Assembly: GCA_004557975.1 (NCBI GenBank)
Contig: SFEV01000003.1
Span: forward strand, 29,970-93,969
DNA from: Lachnospiraceae bacterium
GTDB taxonomy: Bacteria; Bacillota; Clostridia; Lachnospirales; Lachnospiraceae
Length of the DNA: 64,000 nt
Reading direction: 5' to 3'
The position numbers and the translations under genes were made by a program. This document shows positions 7,700 through 16,557 of the stretch, piece by piece. Each line of letters starts with the position of its first letter. The first letter of the stretch is position 1. A model generated the notes under the pieces. That model saw only the letters and a list, made by a program, of their open reading frames with translations, was not told the DNA's origin and did not search any database.

Positions 7700-8950
7700 T
7701 TATACTGTCTTTATACTGTCCATCAGAAAGCTGTACAGTGCCTGATACGTCGCCGCCGTATAATGCACTCCATCCGATGTCTCCATATTCGTTTTCATAA
7801 ATGTATAAGTATTGATGTACCTGTCCGAAAATGCCGCCTTCAGCTTTTTGTTGAATGCAGTGATATCCGAATTTTTGATCTTGTAGCCCTTTGAGGCTGC
7901 CAGCTTATCATCCACCGGATTTACGGACAGTACATAAAACACTGTGTCCGGAAATTCTGTAATCAGAGCCTGGTAATAGCTGATATAGTTCCCGATATTT
8001 CCCAGATCGTTCACGCCAAGGGCCAGAACCACCGTCACCTGGGGCTTCGCTTTCAGATATCGTTTCAGCTCCTTGCCTGCCGTCGTATTCAGCCACGTAT
8101 ATCCCTGGGATATTTTGGCAATGTATTTTACATCGGAGGATGCAACAGACTGCTGCATACCCACCATGCGGGAATCCCCGACGAAAATGTAGTTTTCATT
8201 TATTACAGTCTTTTTTCCTGTCTCATCCAGATAATACCCATCCACAAAGCTGTCGGTCACTCTGGCGCCCGTCTCATCCACGTAGTACGTGTCATTGATC
8301 CACTGACTGACCGCCATCACGCCATCAGAACCCAGGTAATAGTATTTCCCTCCATAAAGCAGCCATTTTTTCTGAACGCGGACTCCGGACTTATCAAAAT
8401 AGTATTTCTTCCCGTCCCTGACTACCCAGGTGGATTTCACGCGGACTCCTGATTTATTTACGTAATAATAGCTGCTGCCCTTCTTTACCATGCGGTTTGT
8501 GGCCATCTTGCCGCTGTTCAGGAAATAATAATATTTTCCGCTTATCTGCAGCCACTTGCCTTTGGCACAGGCTCCGGATGCCTGGAAATAGTAACGGCTG
8601 CTGCCGGCAGTCAGCCATCTTTTTACGTACAGCTTTCCCGTTTTGGATGCATAAAAATCTGTGCCGCTGACCGTAAACCATCCGGTCATCCGGATCCCGT
8701 TTTTATTGATCCTGTAAATGGAGCCGTTGATCTTCAGCCATGCACTTTTCGCGTATGTACCATTCGCATAGCGGTATTTTTTCCCTGACTTTGTCGTCAC
8801 CCATTTTCCGCCTGTCACTGTCTTCGCAGATGTAACTGCATTCACTGTCTTTGCCGACGCCTGCACCGTCCCTGTAAAGCAGAGCATTCCGAGACACATG
8901 GCCAGCAACAGAAAGAATTTTCTTACATTTCGAATAAATCTCACCTCCAT
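7700..8950 (-). CDS. Secreted cell-wall-binding repeat protein with SGNH hydrolase domain
   Basis: Up to 416 residues. A signal peptide lies at residues about 8-33 (FFLLLAMCLGMLCFTGTVQASA). Residues about 48-245 are eight to ten aromatic repeats of the form W-x-x-x-x-G-x-x-YYF-x-x-x-G, the choline/glucan-binding type that anchors proteins to wall polymers. Residues about 253-416 form an SGNH/GDSL hydrolase: block I FVGDSRMVG (Ser260), GVND (312-315) and DGVHY (Asp393, His396), so the triad is complete. It probably deacylates a wall or extracellular glycan. Start choice is uncertain: the ATG at 8950 lacks a ribosome site, while a perfect GGAGG lies just inside the frame, eight bases before an ATT codon. 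Confidence 0.82.
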   Translation of the reverse strand: MEVRFIRNVRKFFLLLAMCLGMLCFTGTVQASAKTVNAVTSAKTVTGGKWVTTKSGKKYRYANGTYAKSAWLKINGSIYRINKNGIRMTGWFTVSGTDFYASKTGKLYVKRWLTAGSSRYYFQASGACAKGKWLQISGKYYYFLNSGKMATNRMVKKGSSYYYVNKSGVRVKSTWVVRDGKKYYFDKSGVRVQKKWLLYGGKYYYLGSDGVMAVSQWINDTYYVDETGARVTDSFVDGYYLDETGKKTVINENYIFVGDSRMVGMQQSVASSDVKYIAKISQGYTWLNTTAGKELKRYLKAKPQVTVVLALGVNDLGNIGNYISYYQALITEFPDTVFYVLSVNPVDDKLAASKGYKIKNSDITAFNKKLKAAFSDRYINTYTFMKTNMETSDGVHYTAATYQALYSFLMDSIKTV

Positions 8951-9021
8951 GTATTTTTTTATCACATACAGTATAACGAATCCCTCACGTTTTGTCAAAC
9001 CGCAACGCAAAACAGGCTGCA

Positions 9022-9867
9022 TCACTGCAGCCTGTTTCTGTATTCATTGGCCGAAATGCCGGTTACTTTCTTAAATACGCGTGAAAAATGCGCCAGATCC
9101 AGAAATCCGACCTCCTCCGCCACGTCTCCGATACGAAGAGCCGGGTTCTTCAGAAGCTCTTTGGCAGCCTCCACCCGTGTTGTATTGAGAATCTCTGAAA
9201 AGCTCTGCCCCGTGTGGCGGTTCAGCAGCTTGCTCAGATGCCACTGGCTGACGTACGTATTGTCAGCTACCTCCGTCAGTGTGATCTTATGTGTATAATT
9301 CTCACGGATAAACGCAAGGGCATTTTTAACGATGAAGCTTCCGGCTGTGGAGTCCTCCTGGACTGCTCCATCCGCCATGCCTTTTTCCTCGATGCTTTTT
9401 TCGTCTGTGCATGTTCCTGCGATACCATTCTCAGTATCACGCTCTCCCGGAGATGTGATGTTCTCCCGGGCTCTGTCGGGATAAATGCCCTTCTTTCGCA
9501 GCTTTACAGTCATGGCCTGTACTGCCTCCTCCAGCTCCTCCATATTGGAGGGCTTCAGAATGAAGCGGGCCACACCGAGGCTTAAGGCCTGCTGAACCAG
9601 GTCAAAATCTCTGTAGCCGGTCAGAATAGTCAGCTCCGTATCCTCAAATTCCGATTTGAGCGCGGCAGTCATCAGAAGACCGTCCATTTTCGGCATATAG
9701 ATATCAGAAAATACAATGTCCGGCCGGAGCCTGCGCACAAGCTCCAGTCCCTCCTGGCCGTCATATGCCGTCCCCACCACTTCGCATTCGTACTTTTCCC
9801 ACGGCACGATTCTGGAAAGTCCCGTGACGATGATCGGCTCATCATCAATAATCACAACCCTGTACAT
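9022..9867 (-). CDS. Two-component response regulator, YesN/AraC type
   Basis: A 281-residue cytosolic regulator. The receiver domain (1-120) has the acidic pair DDE (8-10), phospho-acceptor Asp55 in FSDIYMPKMDG, and the K of FILKPSN. A variable linker (125-175) is acidic. The C-terminal 100 residues form an AraC-type double helix-turn-helix (LTEVADNTYVSQWHLSKLL; IGDVAEEVGFLDLAHFSRVF). It is the last gene of the sugar-phosphorylase locus and is the expected partner of the YesM-type kinase at 13288. It probably activates the transporter and enzyme genes in response to an extracellular sugar. Confidence 0.92.
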   Translation of the reverse strand: MYRVVIIDDEPIIVTGLSRIVPWEKYECEVVGTAYDGQEGLELVRRLRPDIVFSDIYMPKMDGLLMTAALKSEFEDTELTILTGYRDFDLVQQALSLGVARFILKPSNMEELEEAVQAMTVKLRKKGIYPDRARENITSPGERDTENGIAGTCTDEKSIEEKGMADGAVQEDSTAGSFIVKNALAFIRENYTHKITLTEVADNTYVSQWHLSKLLNRHTGQSFSEILNTTRVEAAKELLKNPALRIGDVAEEVGFLDLAHFSRVFKKVTGISANEYRNRLQ

Positions 9868-9910
9868 AATCCACCCCTGCTCATTGTACCATATCTCCCG
9901 TTCTTTTGCA

Positions 9911-10774
9911 TCAGCCTTTTATGGCACCTGCCGTCATTCCTTTTATGATATATTTCTGCAGGCACGCGTAGACGATAATGACCGGTACGATAACGATCGT
10001 CACGGCTGCTGCCATCAGACCATAGTTCGTGCCCTCCATGGCAGTCAGCTCCTTGAGCAGGCGGGTGATGGCCCACTGAGGCTGAATACGCAGAAAGAAG
10101 GTCTGGGTGAACAGGTCATTGTAGCTCCAGAGGAAAGAGAAGATCGCCACCGTCGCAAAGGACGGCTTCGTCAGCGGCACCACAATCTTTCCGAAAATCT
10201 GCACGGCACTGCATCCCTCCAGGTATGCCGCTTCCTCCAGCTCAATGGGCAGGCTCCGTATATAACCGGACAGAACAATGATGGCAAAGGACAGATTGCC
10301 GGCAATCTGAGGCAGAGCACACGAGAACAGGGATATCCAGCGGTTGCTGCTGTTCACCAGCCCCCAGGATGCCTCCATGCGGAACACCGGAACGATGGTT
10401 GAAAAAGCCGGAAACATCATGCTGGCCACCACCACGGACATCAGTGCCTGCCGCCCCCTGAACTGATACCGGACCAGAGCAAAGGCAGCCAGCCCCGCAA
10501 GGAGCATGACAATGATCGTCACGCTTCCGGAAACAATCAGGCTGTTCATGTAGGCTCCAAAAATCGGAACACGGTCAAAGGCACGCCTGTAATTGGCCAG
10601 AGTAAACAGATCCCCCAGCGGAAGTGCAAAAGAATTGGACCGGATCTGATCCTTATCCTTGAACGAGTTCATTGCAACCCAGATCAGAGGATAAATGGTT
10701 GTCAGAGACCAGAAGGTCAGTATCGTATAAACCGGAATCATCCAGAGATTTTTTTTCTTTGCTTTCGTCTTCAT
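9911..10774 (-). CDS. Carbohydrate ABC transporter permease, MalG/LacG type
   Basis: A 287-residue inner-membrane protein with six expected transmembrane segments, the first at about 12-32 (WMIPVYTILTFWSLTTIYPLIW). The EAA loop that contacts the ATPase is visible as IELEEAAYLEGCSAVQIFGKIVVPLTKP near residues 175-205 (span only). It pairs with the MalF-type permease at 10793, 18 bases away, to form the channel for the binding protein at 11837. The start at 10774 has GGAAGGAGG upstream. No ATPase gene is present in the locus, as is common for systems using a shared MsmX-type ATPase elsewhere on the chromosome. Confidence 0.92.
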   Translation of the reverse strand: MKTKAKKKNLWMIPVYTILTFWSLTTIYPLIWVAMNSFKDKDQIRSNSFALPLGDLFTLANYRRAFDRVPIFGAYMNSLIVSGSVTIIVMLLAGLAAFALVRYQFRGRQALMSVVVASMMFPAFSTIVPVFRMEASWGLVNSSNRWISLFSCALPQIAGNLSFAIIVLSGYIRSLPIELEEAAYLEGCSAVQIFGKIVVPLTKPSFATVAIFSFLWSYNDLFTQTFFLRIQPQWAITRLLKELTAMEGTNYGLMAAAVTIVIVPVIIVYACLQKYIIKGMTAGAIKG

Positions 10775-10792
10775 CTCTTTTCCTCCTTCCGG

Positions 10793-11680
10793 TCAATAAT
10801 CTTTCTCTTTAAATACTGCATTGACGACTTTTGCCGATATGATGCCGAGAACAACAATCAATACGGCAATGGCACATCCGTAGTCGGTGTTTCTCGATTC
10901 CACTGCGTGGTAATACATGTATGTACTTGTAAGCCATGTCGCATTCAGTGGCATGCCCTTCGGAAACATAATCCACGGCAGGTCGAAGGCTTTCAGGGCG
11001 CCGGTCACCGCAAGCACCACACACGTACAGATCACATTGTGCAGAAGCGGCAGTGTCAGATAGCGGATTCTCTGCCAGCGGCTGGCGCCGTCGATGGATG
11101 CCACCTCATAGAGATCCTGTGAAATATTGTTCAGGCCTGTGATCAGAATCACAAAGTAAAATCCCACATACTGCCACATAACCGGGATCAGCATCGTTAC
11201 CAGTGCCCGCGACTGATCTTTCCAGTCAATCAGCTCCGTGCGCCCGAACATCTCCAGAACCTGGTTGATCATCCCCTTATCTCTGAGAAAGATCAGGTTA
11301 AACATCAGACCGAGTGCCGTAGCCGAAATAACGATCGGGAAAAAATATACCACACGGAAAAATTTAGCTCCCACACGGATCTGATCCACAAGAATTGCCA
11401 GAATCAGTGCGATACCAACCTGAAAAACCACGGTTGAAACCATGAGAATCAGTGTGTTTTTCAGTGCAGTGACCATGTTTTTATCCTGAAGCATGTCTCT
11501 GTAGTTTGCAAACCATGGATCCTGGAAGCCCTTGCTCTGTGCTGCCAGTCCCCCTATCTGCTGAAAACTGTTCAGAATATTCATTACAAACGGATAGTGC
11601 AGAAACACTACCATAAATGCAAACGCCGGTATCAAAAAAAGTGCCAGCGGCTTTTTATTTCTGTATACGTTCGCTCCCAT
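10793..11680 (-). CDS. Carbohydrate ABC transporter permease, MalF/LacF type
   Basis: A 295-residue permease with an N-terminal transmembrane helix (LALFLIPAFAFMVVFLHYPF) and a MetI-like core. The EAA motif reads DLYEVASIDGASRWQRIRYLTLP near residue 205 (span only). The start at 11680 (AGGTGAGAG in front) is preferred over 11728, because the extra N-terminal residues lack family features. It lies between the binding protein and the second permease in the usual gene order. The sugar transported is inferred from the phosphorylase in the same locus: probably a beta-linked disaccharide. Confidence 0.91.
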   Translation of the reverse strand: MGANVYRNKKPLALFLIPAFAFMVVFLHYPFVMNILNSFQQIGGLAAQSKGFQDPWFANYRDMLQDKNMVTALKNTLILMVSTVVFQVGIALILAILVDQIRVGAKFFRVVYFFPIVISATALGLMFNLIFLRDKGMINQVLEMFGRTELIDWKDQSRALVTMLIPVMWQYVGFYFVILITGLNNISQDLYEVASIDGASRWQRIRYLTLPLLHNVICTCVVLAVTGALKAFDLPWIMFPKGMPLNATWLTSTYMYYHAVESRNTDYGCAIAVLIVVLGIISAKVVNAVFKEKDY

Positions 11681-11836
11681 TCTCTCACCTGCCTGCTTAT
11701 TTTCGTACAGGGAAAGGGGATGCCGCAAACACGTTCGGACTTTGCAACATCCCCTTTTCTGCTTTCCTGTATCCGATTTCAGAGTATCGAACGCGGAATG
11801 AAAATCCGCCCATTTCCGATACTCCGGATGTCGGTA

Positions 11837-13144
11837 TTACTGTGCGTTGTAAACCTCAATTCCTTCTGCCACTGCATCTTCTGCGGAAATTTCTCCTGTA
11901 ACGATCTGCGGCATACCATCGAATGTAGATACGCGGCATTCACCGTTGAAGAGATCCTGTACAGCGCCTGTCAGAGATGTAACACCTGACATCATATTCA
12001 TAGCCTTAAGCTGCAGAGAGTTAAATGCTGACTCGTCAACTTCCGGAGCTGTCTTCAGTGCAGATGCCGTATGCTGAGCAAATCTGGCAACCATTTCATC
12101 ACTTGTCATAAAGGATACGAAATCAACTGCTGCATCGCGCTTCGTCTCGTCTTCCCATGCTGCTGTGCTGATATAGTAACCCATGGACAGGCCGCCGATC
12201 AGGTCCGTCGCCTTTCTGTCGCCCTTGCCAGGAACGTAAGTAACTGTGAAACCGTCAAGCTTCTCTGCATCCATTGTGGAAGCGTCTTCCGGATCGGACT
12301 GACAGGATGCCGCGATACCGCCGACCTTCCAGGAACCGTCGATCAGAAATGCTGCCTTGCCGTCTGTGAACATTGCAAACGTCTCATCATCTGTCGCAGA
12401 CAGTGTGTTCTCCGGGAAATATCCCGCCTCATACAGTGCCCTGATATCTTCCATACCTGCAACCCATGCGCCTGCCTCGTCGATGGAGGTCGGAACTTTC
12501 AGATGGTCTTTTACGTTGCCGTTATTGAAGATGGAGAACTCCCACCAGTAATGCGGAATGTTGCCAAGTGCTGCTGCGATCGGTGTGTAGCCTGCATCTT
12601 TAATCTTCTGGCAGTCTGCAAGAAATGCATCCCACGTGTAATCGGCACCCGGAACCTCAACGCCTGCTGCTTCCAGAACTGTTGTGTTTACAAACATGGC
12701 CTCCCAGTATCCATTTACCGGCACTGCGTATTTCACGCCGTCTACGAGAGATCCTGCAATCAGATCATCGTTCATATTGGAAGCGTAGTCCGGATACGTC
12801 TCGCGGATGGTATCGATGGAAACCACTTTGCCTGCCTCAATAAAAGAGTTTGCATCTGCTCCGTTAAAGAAAAAGAGAACGTCCGGGTCAGCTCCTGTCT
12901 GGAAATCCATCTCCACACGTGCCTTGAATGTCTCATCTGATGTGGCAGATGCATCGTTTACAGTATTTCCTGTGGACTCTTCCCATGCTGCCACTGCATC
13001 CTTAAAGTTCTGTGAGTTGGAATCCTCACCTGCAAATGTTGTCGTCACATTGAGCTCAACGCCCTCTGCATTTGCAACCAAAGCCCCTGAGAACATGGAA
13101 CATGCAAGTGCTCCTGCCATTAAAACTGCCAACCGTTTCTTCAT
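11837..13144 (-). CDS. Extracellular sugar-binding protein of an ABC transporter
   Basis: A 435-residue solute-binding protein of the SBP_bac_1 / MalE-like cluster. After the signal segment (MKKRLAVLMAGALACSMFSGALVANA) the mature part has the usual DVLFFFNGAD, YAVPVNGYWEAMFVNTTVL and FLIDGSWKVGG motifs. The only cysteine in the signal (GALAC) does not fit the usual lipobox, whereas VANA-EG fits a type I signal-peptidase site, so lipid anchoring is doubtful. The start at 13144 has AAGGGAGG upstream. It is followed by the two permease genes. A separate promoter (13199-13227) suggests high expression of the binding protein relative to the upstream kinase gene. Confidence 0.92.
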   Translation of the reverse strand: MKKRLAVLMAGALACSMFSGALVANAEGVELNVTTTFAGEDSNSQNFKDAVAAWEESTGNTVNDASATSDETFKARVEMDFQTGADPDVLFFFNGADANSFIEAGKVVSIDTIRETYPDYASNMNDDLIAGSLVDGVKYAVPVNGYWEAMFVNTTVLEAAGVEVPGADYTWDAFLADCQKIKDAGYTPIAAALGNIPHYWWEFSIFNNGNVKDHLKVPTSIDEAGAWVAGMEDIRALYEAGYFPENTLSATDDETFAMFTDGKAAFLIDGSWKVGGIAASCQSDPEDASTMDAEKLDGFTVTYVPGKGDRKATDLIGGLSMGYYISTAAWEDETKRDAAVDFVSFMTSDEMVARFAQHTASALKTAPEVDESAFNSLQLKAMNMMSGVTSLTGAVQDLFNGECRVSTFDGMPQIVTGEISAEDAVAEGIEVYNAQ

Positions 13145-13198
13145 AGAATTTACCTCCCTTAATCACTCCTGGAAACATAAGTTTCATTTGATGCTCAT

Positions 13199-13227
13199 AT
13201 TATGCACCGTTTTTTATGTTTTTTGAA
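13199..13227 (-). promoter_or_regulatory. Probable promoter of the sugar-binding protein gene
   Basis: Reading the minus strand, TTCAAA (13222-13227) and CATAAT (13199-13204) are 17 bases apart, ending 54 bases before the start codon at 13144. The match is moderate. It would allow expression of the transporter independently of the kinase and enzyme genes. Confidence 0.4.
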
Positions 13228-13287
13228 TAACTCAATCTGTGATTTCTTGTACTGTTTTGTTCACTCTGACGGATGGCAGCCAAATTA

Positions 13288-15084
13288 TTATAATTTATCC
13301 TGCACCTTTCCAAAATCGGTCCCGGAAGTCTGTACCATCATGGCCCGGTACGGAACCGTCAGCCGCGCTGTCACCTTTCCGCCGTTCTCGGTGATCGTCA
13401 GGCCGCAGGGCTCACCGAACAGGATGCGCAGACGCTGATTTACATTTGCAATACCCAGATTCCCGGCAGGCTCCTTGCTGGTATTGTAATTGATATCCAG
13501 CAGACGCTCCACGCGCTCTCTGTCCTCCCGGGTCATGCCGCCGTCGTTGAGCGTTTCCAGATACAGGTACGTACCATCCTGCCACGCCCGGATTGTCACT
13601 GTTCCGGAGCCGTTGGGCACAACCCCGTGCTCGATGGCGTTCTCAATGAGAGGCTGCAGAATCAGCCGCGGCACCGGACAGTCCATCAGCTCTTCCGGGA
13701 TATCCATCTCCACCGTCAGACGCTTGCCGAGCCGTTCTTTCATAATATATAAGTAGGAATTCACATAGCCCATCTCTTCTGCCAGCCGTACCTCAGGACG
13801 TTTTCTCCGGTCCATGGCCGCATCCATCATGGTTGAGAGCGCTTCGATCATTTTGCTGACCTTGATATTTCCCGCAAGCCGTGCCTCCCAGTTGATGATC
13901 TCCATTGTATTATTCATGAAATGAGGATTGATGTGAGACTGGAGAGCCATGATTCTCGCCTCCCGCAGCGCAATTTCCTCCTGGTAAAGCCGGTCAAACT
14001 GCTGACGGATATGCTCCGACATCCTGTTAAAGGCAGCAGTCAGGTACTGGAACTCCAGATTTTTTGCCTGATAATCAATCTGATATCCCAGCTCGCTTTC
14101 CATCCTGCGCGTACCGTCGCTGAGCACCTGCACCGGGTACGTTACCTCCCGCTGAAACACGGAAAGCACGATGGTCAGAAGCGGAATCAGGATAATCAGC
14201 ATAATGATGATCACATACTGATATCCGTAAAACGGAAACATGGTAACACTCTTCTGTATCATCATGGCCGCGTACAGCCTGTAATTGTCACCATTAATGG
14301 CATCTGTAACTCCGAGCTGTCCGTGAATCCAGCTGTAGCCCTGTTCCCCCACGTCCTGGTAAAGCTCCCGCCAGTCTTCTACCTCGCTGCTGTCATGAAG
14401 GAGTACTTCGTCATCATTCACCCAGATACAGACACCCTCCTGCATCGGATACTTGGCCATGCTGTCAAAGCAGTACTCTGTATTCAGGCACAGCAAAAGA
14501 ACACCCTGTGTCTCATAGCGGCTGTCCACCATGTTTCTGACAAGGTAGAGCGCACCATTCAGATACCGGAATCCGACACTTGTCCCCAGTGTTCCTGCAA
14601 ATTCGGATATGGTCTTATGATCCTCTGACCAGTAATGGCGGATCTGCTGAAAGCTTCCGTTCCCTTTTTCGTTGTATACACCGGCTGACTGAGCCTCTCC
14701 CGCATTCCCCATCCAGAAAATCGCACTGGATACAGCGTCATTCTGCTGATATTTCGAAGAGAGATAGTCACTCCAGCGTTTTTTCGCAGTCACAAAACCT
14801 ATCTCTCCGCTGTTATACTTCCTGCACACGGAAAGGATTTCGCCGTCGTAGGATGCCTGTCTGGAATCCTCCACAGCGCGGTTCAGGCGCTCGGCACAGA
14901 TCCTGTTGTTGAATTCAAGCTGCTCCAGATAGTTCATTGCCGTCATGTCACTGTGATTGCTGGCAATGTAGACGCCCAGCACAGCAATCAGAAAAGTAAA
15001 CGGAACAAGCCAGCAGATCAGAAGAATCGCCACCATTTTCCAGCGCATGGAATATGATTTTTTCTGCATAACATGATTCTTCAT
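13288..15084 (-). CDS. Sensor histidine kinase, YesM type
   Basis: About 598 residues. A first membrane helix (MVAILLICWLVPFTFLIAVLGVYIA, roughly residues 15-40), a 240-residue extracellular sensor region and a second helix (YVIIIMLIILIPLLTIVLSV) are followed by a HAMP-like linker. The kinase part has LQSHINPHFMNNTM with the phospho-accepting His, and the ATPase lobe LQPLIENAIEHGV and NLGIANVNQRL. Start choice is uncertain: TTG at 15111 overlaps the mutase gene, and ATGs at 15084 and 15069 have weak ribosome sites; tight coupling to the upstream stop codon at 15089 is likely. It should phosphorylate the YesN regulator at 9022. Confidence 0.88.
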   Translation of the reverse strand: MKNHVMQKKSYSMRWKMVAILLICWLVPFTFLIAVLGVYIASNHSDMTAMNYLEQLEFNNRICAERLNRAVEDSRQASYDGEILSVCRKYNSGEIGFVTAKKRWSDYLSSKYQQNDAVSSAIFWMGNAGEAQSAGVYNEKGNGSFQQIRHYWSEDHKTISEFAGTLGTSVGFRYLNGALYLVRNMVDSRYETQGVLLLCLNTEYCFDSMAKYPMQEGVCIWVNDDEVLLHDSSEVEDWRELYQDVGEQGYSWIHGQLGVTDAINGDNYRLYAAMMIQKSVTMFPFYGYQYVIIIMLIILIPLLTIVLSVFQREVTYPVQVLSDGTRRMESELGYQIDYQAKNLEFQYLTAAFNRMSEHIRQQFDRLYQEEIALREARIMALQSHINPHFMNNTMEIINWEARLAGNIKVSKMIEALSTMMDAAMDRRKRPEVRLAEEMGYVNSYLYIMKERLGKRLTVEMDIPEELMDCPVPRLILQPLIENAIEHGVVPNGSGTVTIRAWQDGTYLYLETLNDGGMTREDRERVERLLDINYNTSKEPAGNLGIANVNQRLRILFGEPCGLTITENGGKVTARLTVPYRAMMVQTSGTDFGKVQDKL

Positions 15085-15088
15085 TTTT

Positions 15089-16516
15089 TTAATATTTATA
15101 CGATAAGTCAAGAAGTCTTTCGAATTTTTCGCACATCTTTACAGAGGCTTCTTTCGTCTGCATCTCACAGAAAATACGCAGCAGCGGCTCCGTACCGGAA
15201 AATCTGGCAATGATCCATCCGCCGTTTTGGAAATATACCTTGCAGCCGTCCAGATATGACACCTTTTCCATTGGAAACCCGAATTCCGGCAGAAGCTTGT
15301 CCTCAAACAGAATTTTTTGCAGTTCTTCCCTGCGATCCTGTGTGAAGCTGTAGGAGCGCTCCTCCATGAAAATTTTTCCATATTGCTTCTCGATGTCGTC
15401 CGCAATCTCGGACAGACGCTTTTTGCTGACCGCAATCATCTCCACCAGCAGGGAAGCAGCATAAATGCCGTCCTTGCCGTTGATATGGCCGCGGACAGTA
15501 AGTCCTCCCGAGGACTCACCTCCGATGATTGCCCCTGTCTCCTGCATCTTTGCGGAAATATGCTTGAACCCCACAGGAACTTCATAGCATTTTTCTCCGA
15601 AAGACTCTGCCATGCGGTCCAGAACGTGTGTGGTGGCAACGTTGCGCACCACCGGGCCGCGCCAGCCACGGTACTTCAGAAGATAATAATACAGCAGGAC
15701 GAGAATATCATTGGCATGCAGATATCTGCCCCTGTCATCCACAACGCCGATACGGTCTGCGTCTCCGTCTGTGGCAATGCCGAGGTCACATTCCATCTCC
15801 CTGACGTAGGTGCGCAGCTCCGTCAGCGCCTCCTCACTGGGCGCAGGCATCCGGCGCCCGAACAATGTGTCGTGGCGCTCATGGATCAGGTCGATTTCAC
15901 AGCGTGCCGTGGAAAGGATCGTCTTCATGGATGTCTGGCTTACTCCGTACATCGGGTCGAGGACAATATGAAGTCCTCTGTCCCGGATGGCCTGCATGTT
16001 GATGTTTGCAATGATGTTGTCGAGATATTCATTCAGCGGATTGAATTCGGTGACAAATCCCTCCTCCTTCGCTTTCCCGTACTCAATGATCCGGATTCCG
16101 CCTTCGGCCTCCGCCTTTGATGCGTACTCCTCGATCTGCTTCGTCTGCTCCTCACTGGCATCACGGCCGCCGTACGTAAATACCTTGAAACCGTTGTAGA
16201 TCGCAGGGTTGTGGCTCGCAGTCACCATCATACCGTAATGCATTCTGTGCTTTTCCACATAAAACATGACGAGAGGCGTCGGTGAAGAGCGGTTCACAAA
16301 CCAGCAGTGAATTCCTTCGGCGGCAAACACCTCACACGCCCACTTTACGGCTTCCTTGGAGAGAAAGCGCCTGTCATAGCCGATGACAATTCCCTCCCCG
16401 TCCACTTTCTCGTCTTTCATTTTCATCGACATTGCCTTTGCGAGAAGCTGAATATTCTGACGTGTAAATCCATCTCCGATTACGGCGCGCCAGCCACCCG
16501 TACCAAAATTAATCAT
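15089..16516 (-). CDS. Alpha-D-phosphohexomutase (phosphoglucomutase / phosphoglucosamine mutase-like)
   Basis: A 475-residue enzyme interconverting hexose 1- and 6-phosphates. Visible are the phosphoserine loop MVTASHNPAIYNGF (near residue 100), the metal loop GIATDGDADRIGVVD (near 245), a sugar-binding GGESSGG loop (near 335) and the phosphate-binding FSGTEPLLRI close to the C-terminus. It follows the GH94 phosphorylase by 41 bases, so it probably converts the glucose 1-phosphate or N-acetylglucosamine 1-phosphate released there to the 6-phosphate. Sequence inspection alone does not settle which of the two sugars is preferred. The start at 16516 has GGGAGG upstream. Confidence 0.92.
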   Translation of the reverse strand: MINFGTGGWRAVIGDGFTRQNIQLLAKAMSMKMKDEKVDGEGIVIGYDRRFLSKEAVKWACEVFAAEGIHCWFVNRSSPTPLVMFYVEKHRMHYGMMVTASHNPAIYNGFKVFTYGGRDASEEQTKQIEEYASKAEAEGGIRIIEYGKAKEEGFVTEFNPLNEYLDNIIANINMQAIRDRGLHIVLDPMYGVSQTSMKTILSTARCEIDLIHERHDTLFGRRMPAPSEEALTELRTYVREMECDLGIATDGDADRIGVVDDRGRYLHANDILVLLYYYLLKYRGWRGPVVRNVATTHVLDRMAESFGEKCYEVPVGFKHISAKMQETGAIIGGESSGGLTVRGHINGKDGIYAASLLVEMIAVSKKRLSEIADDIEKQYGKIFMEERSYSFTQDRREELQKILFEDKLLPEFGFPMEKVSYLDGCKVYFQNGGWIIARFSGTEPLLRIFCEMQTKEASVKMCEKFERLLDLSYKY

Positions 16517-16557
16517 ATGTATTTTCCTCCCAACATATCAGATCCTGTTTTCCCCTT

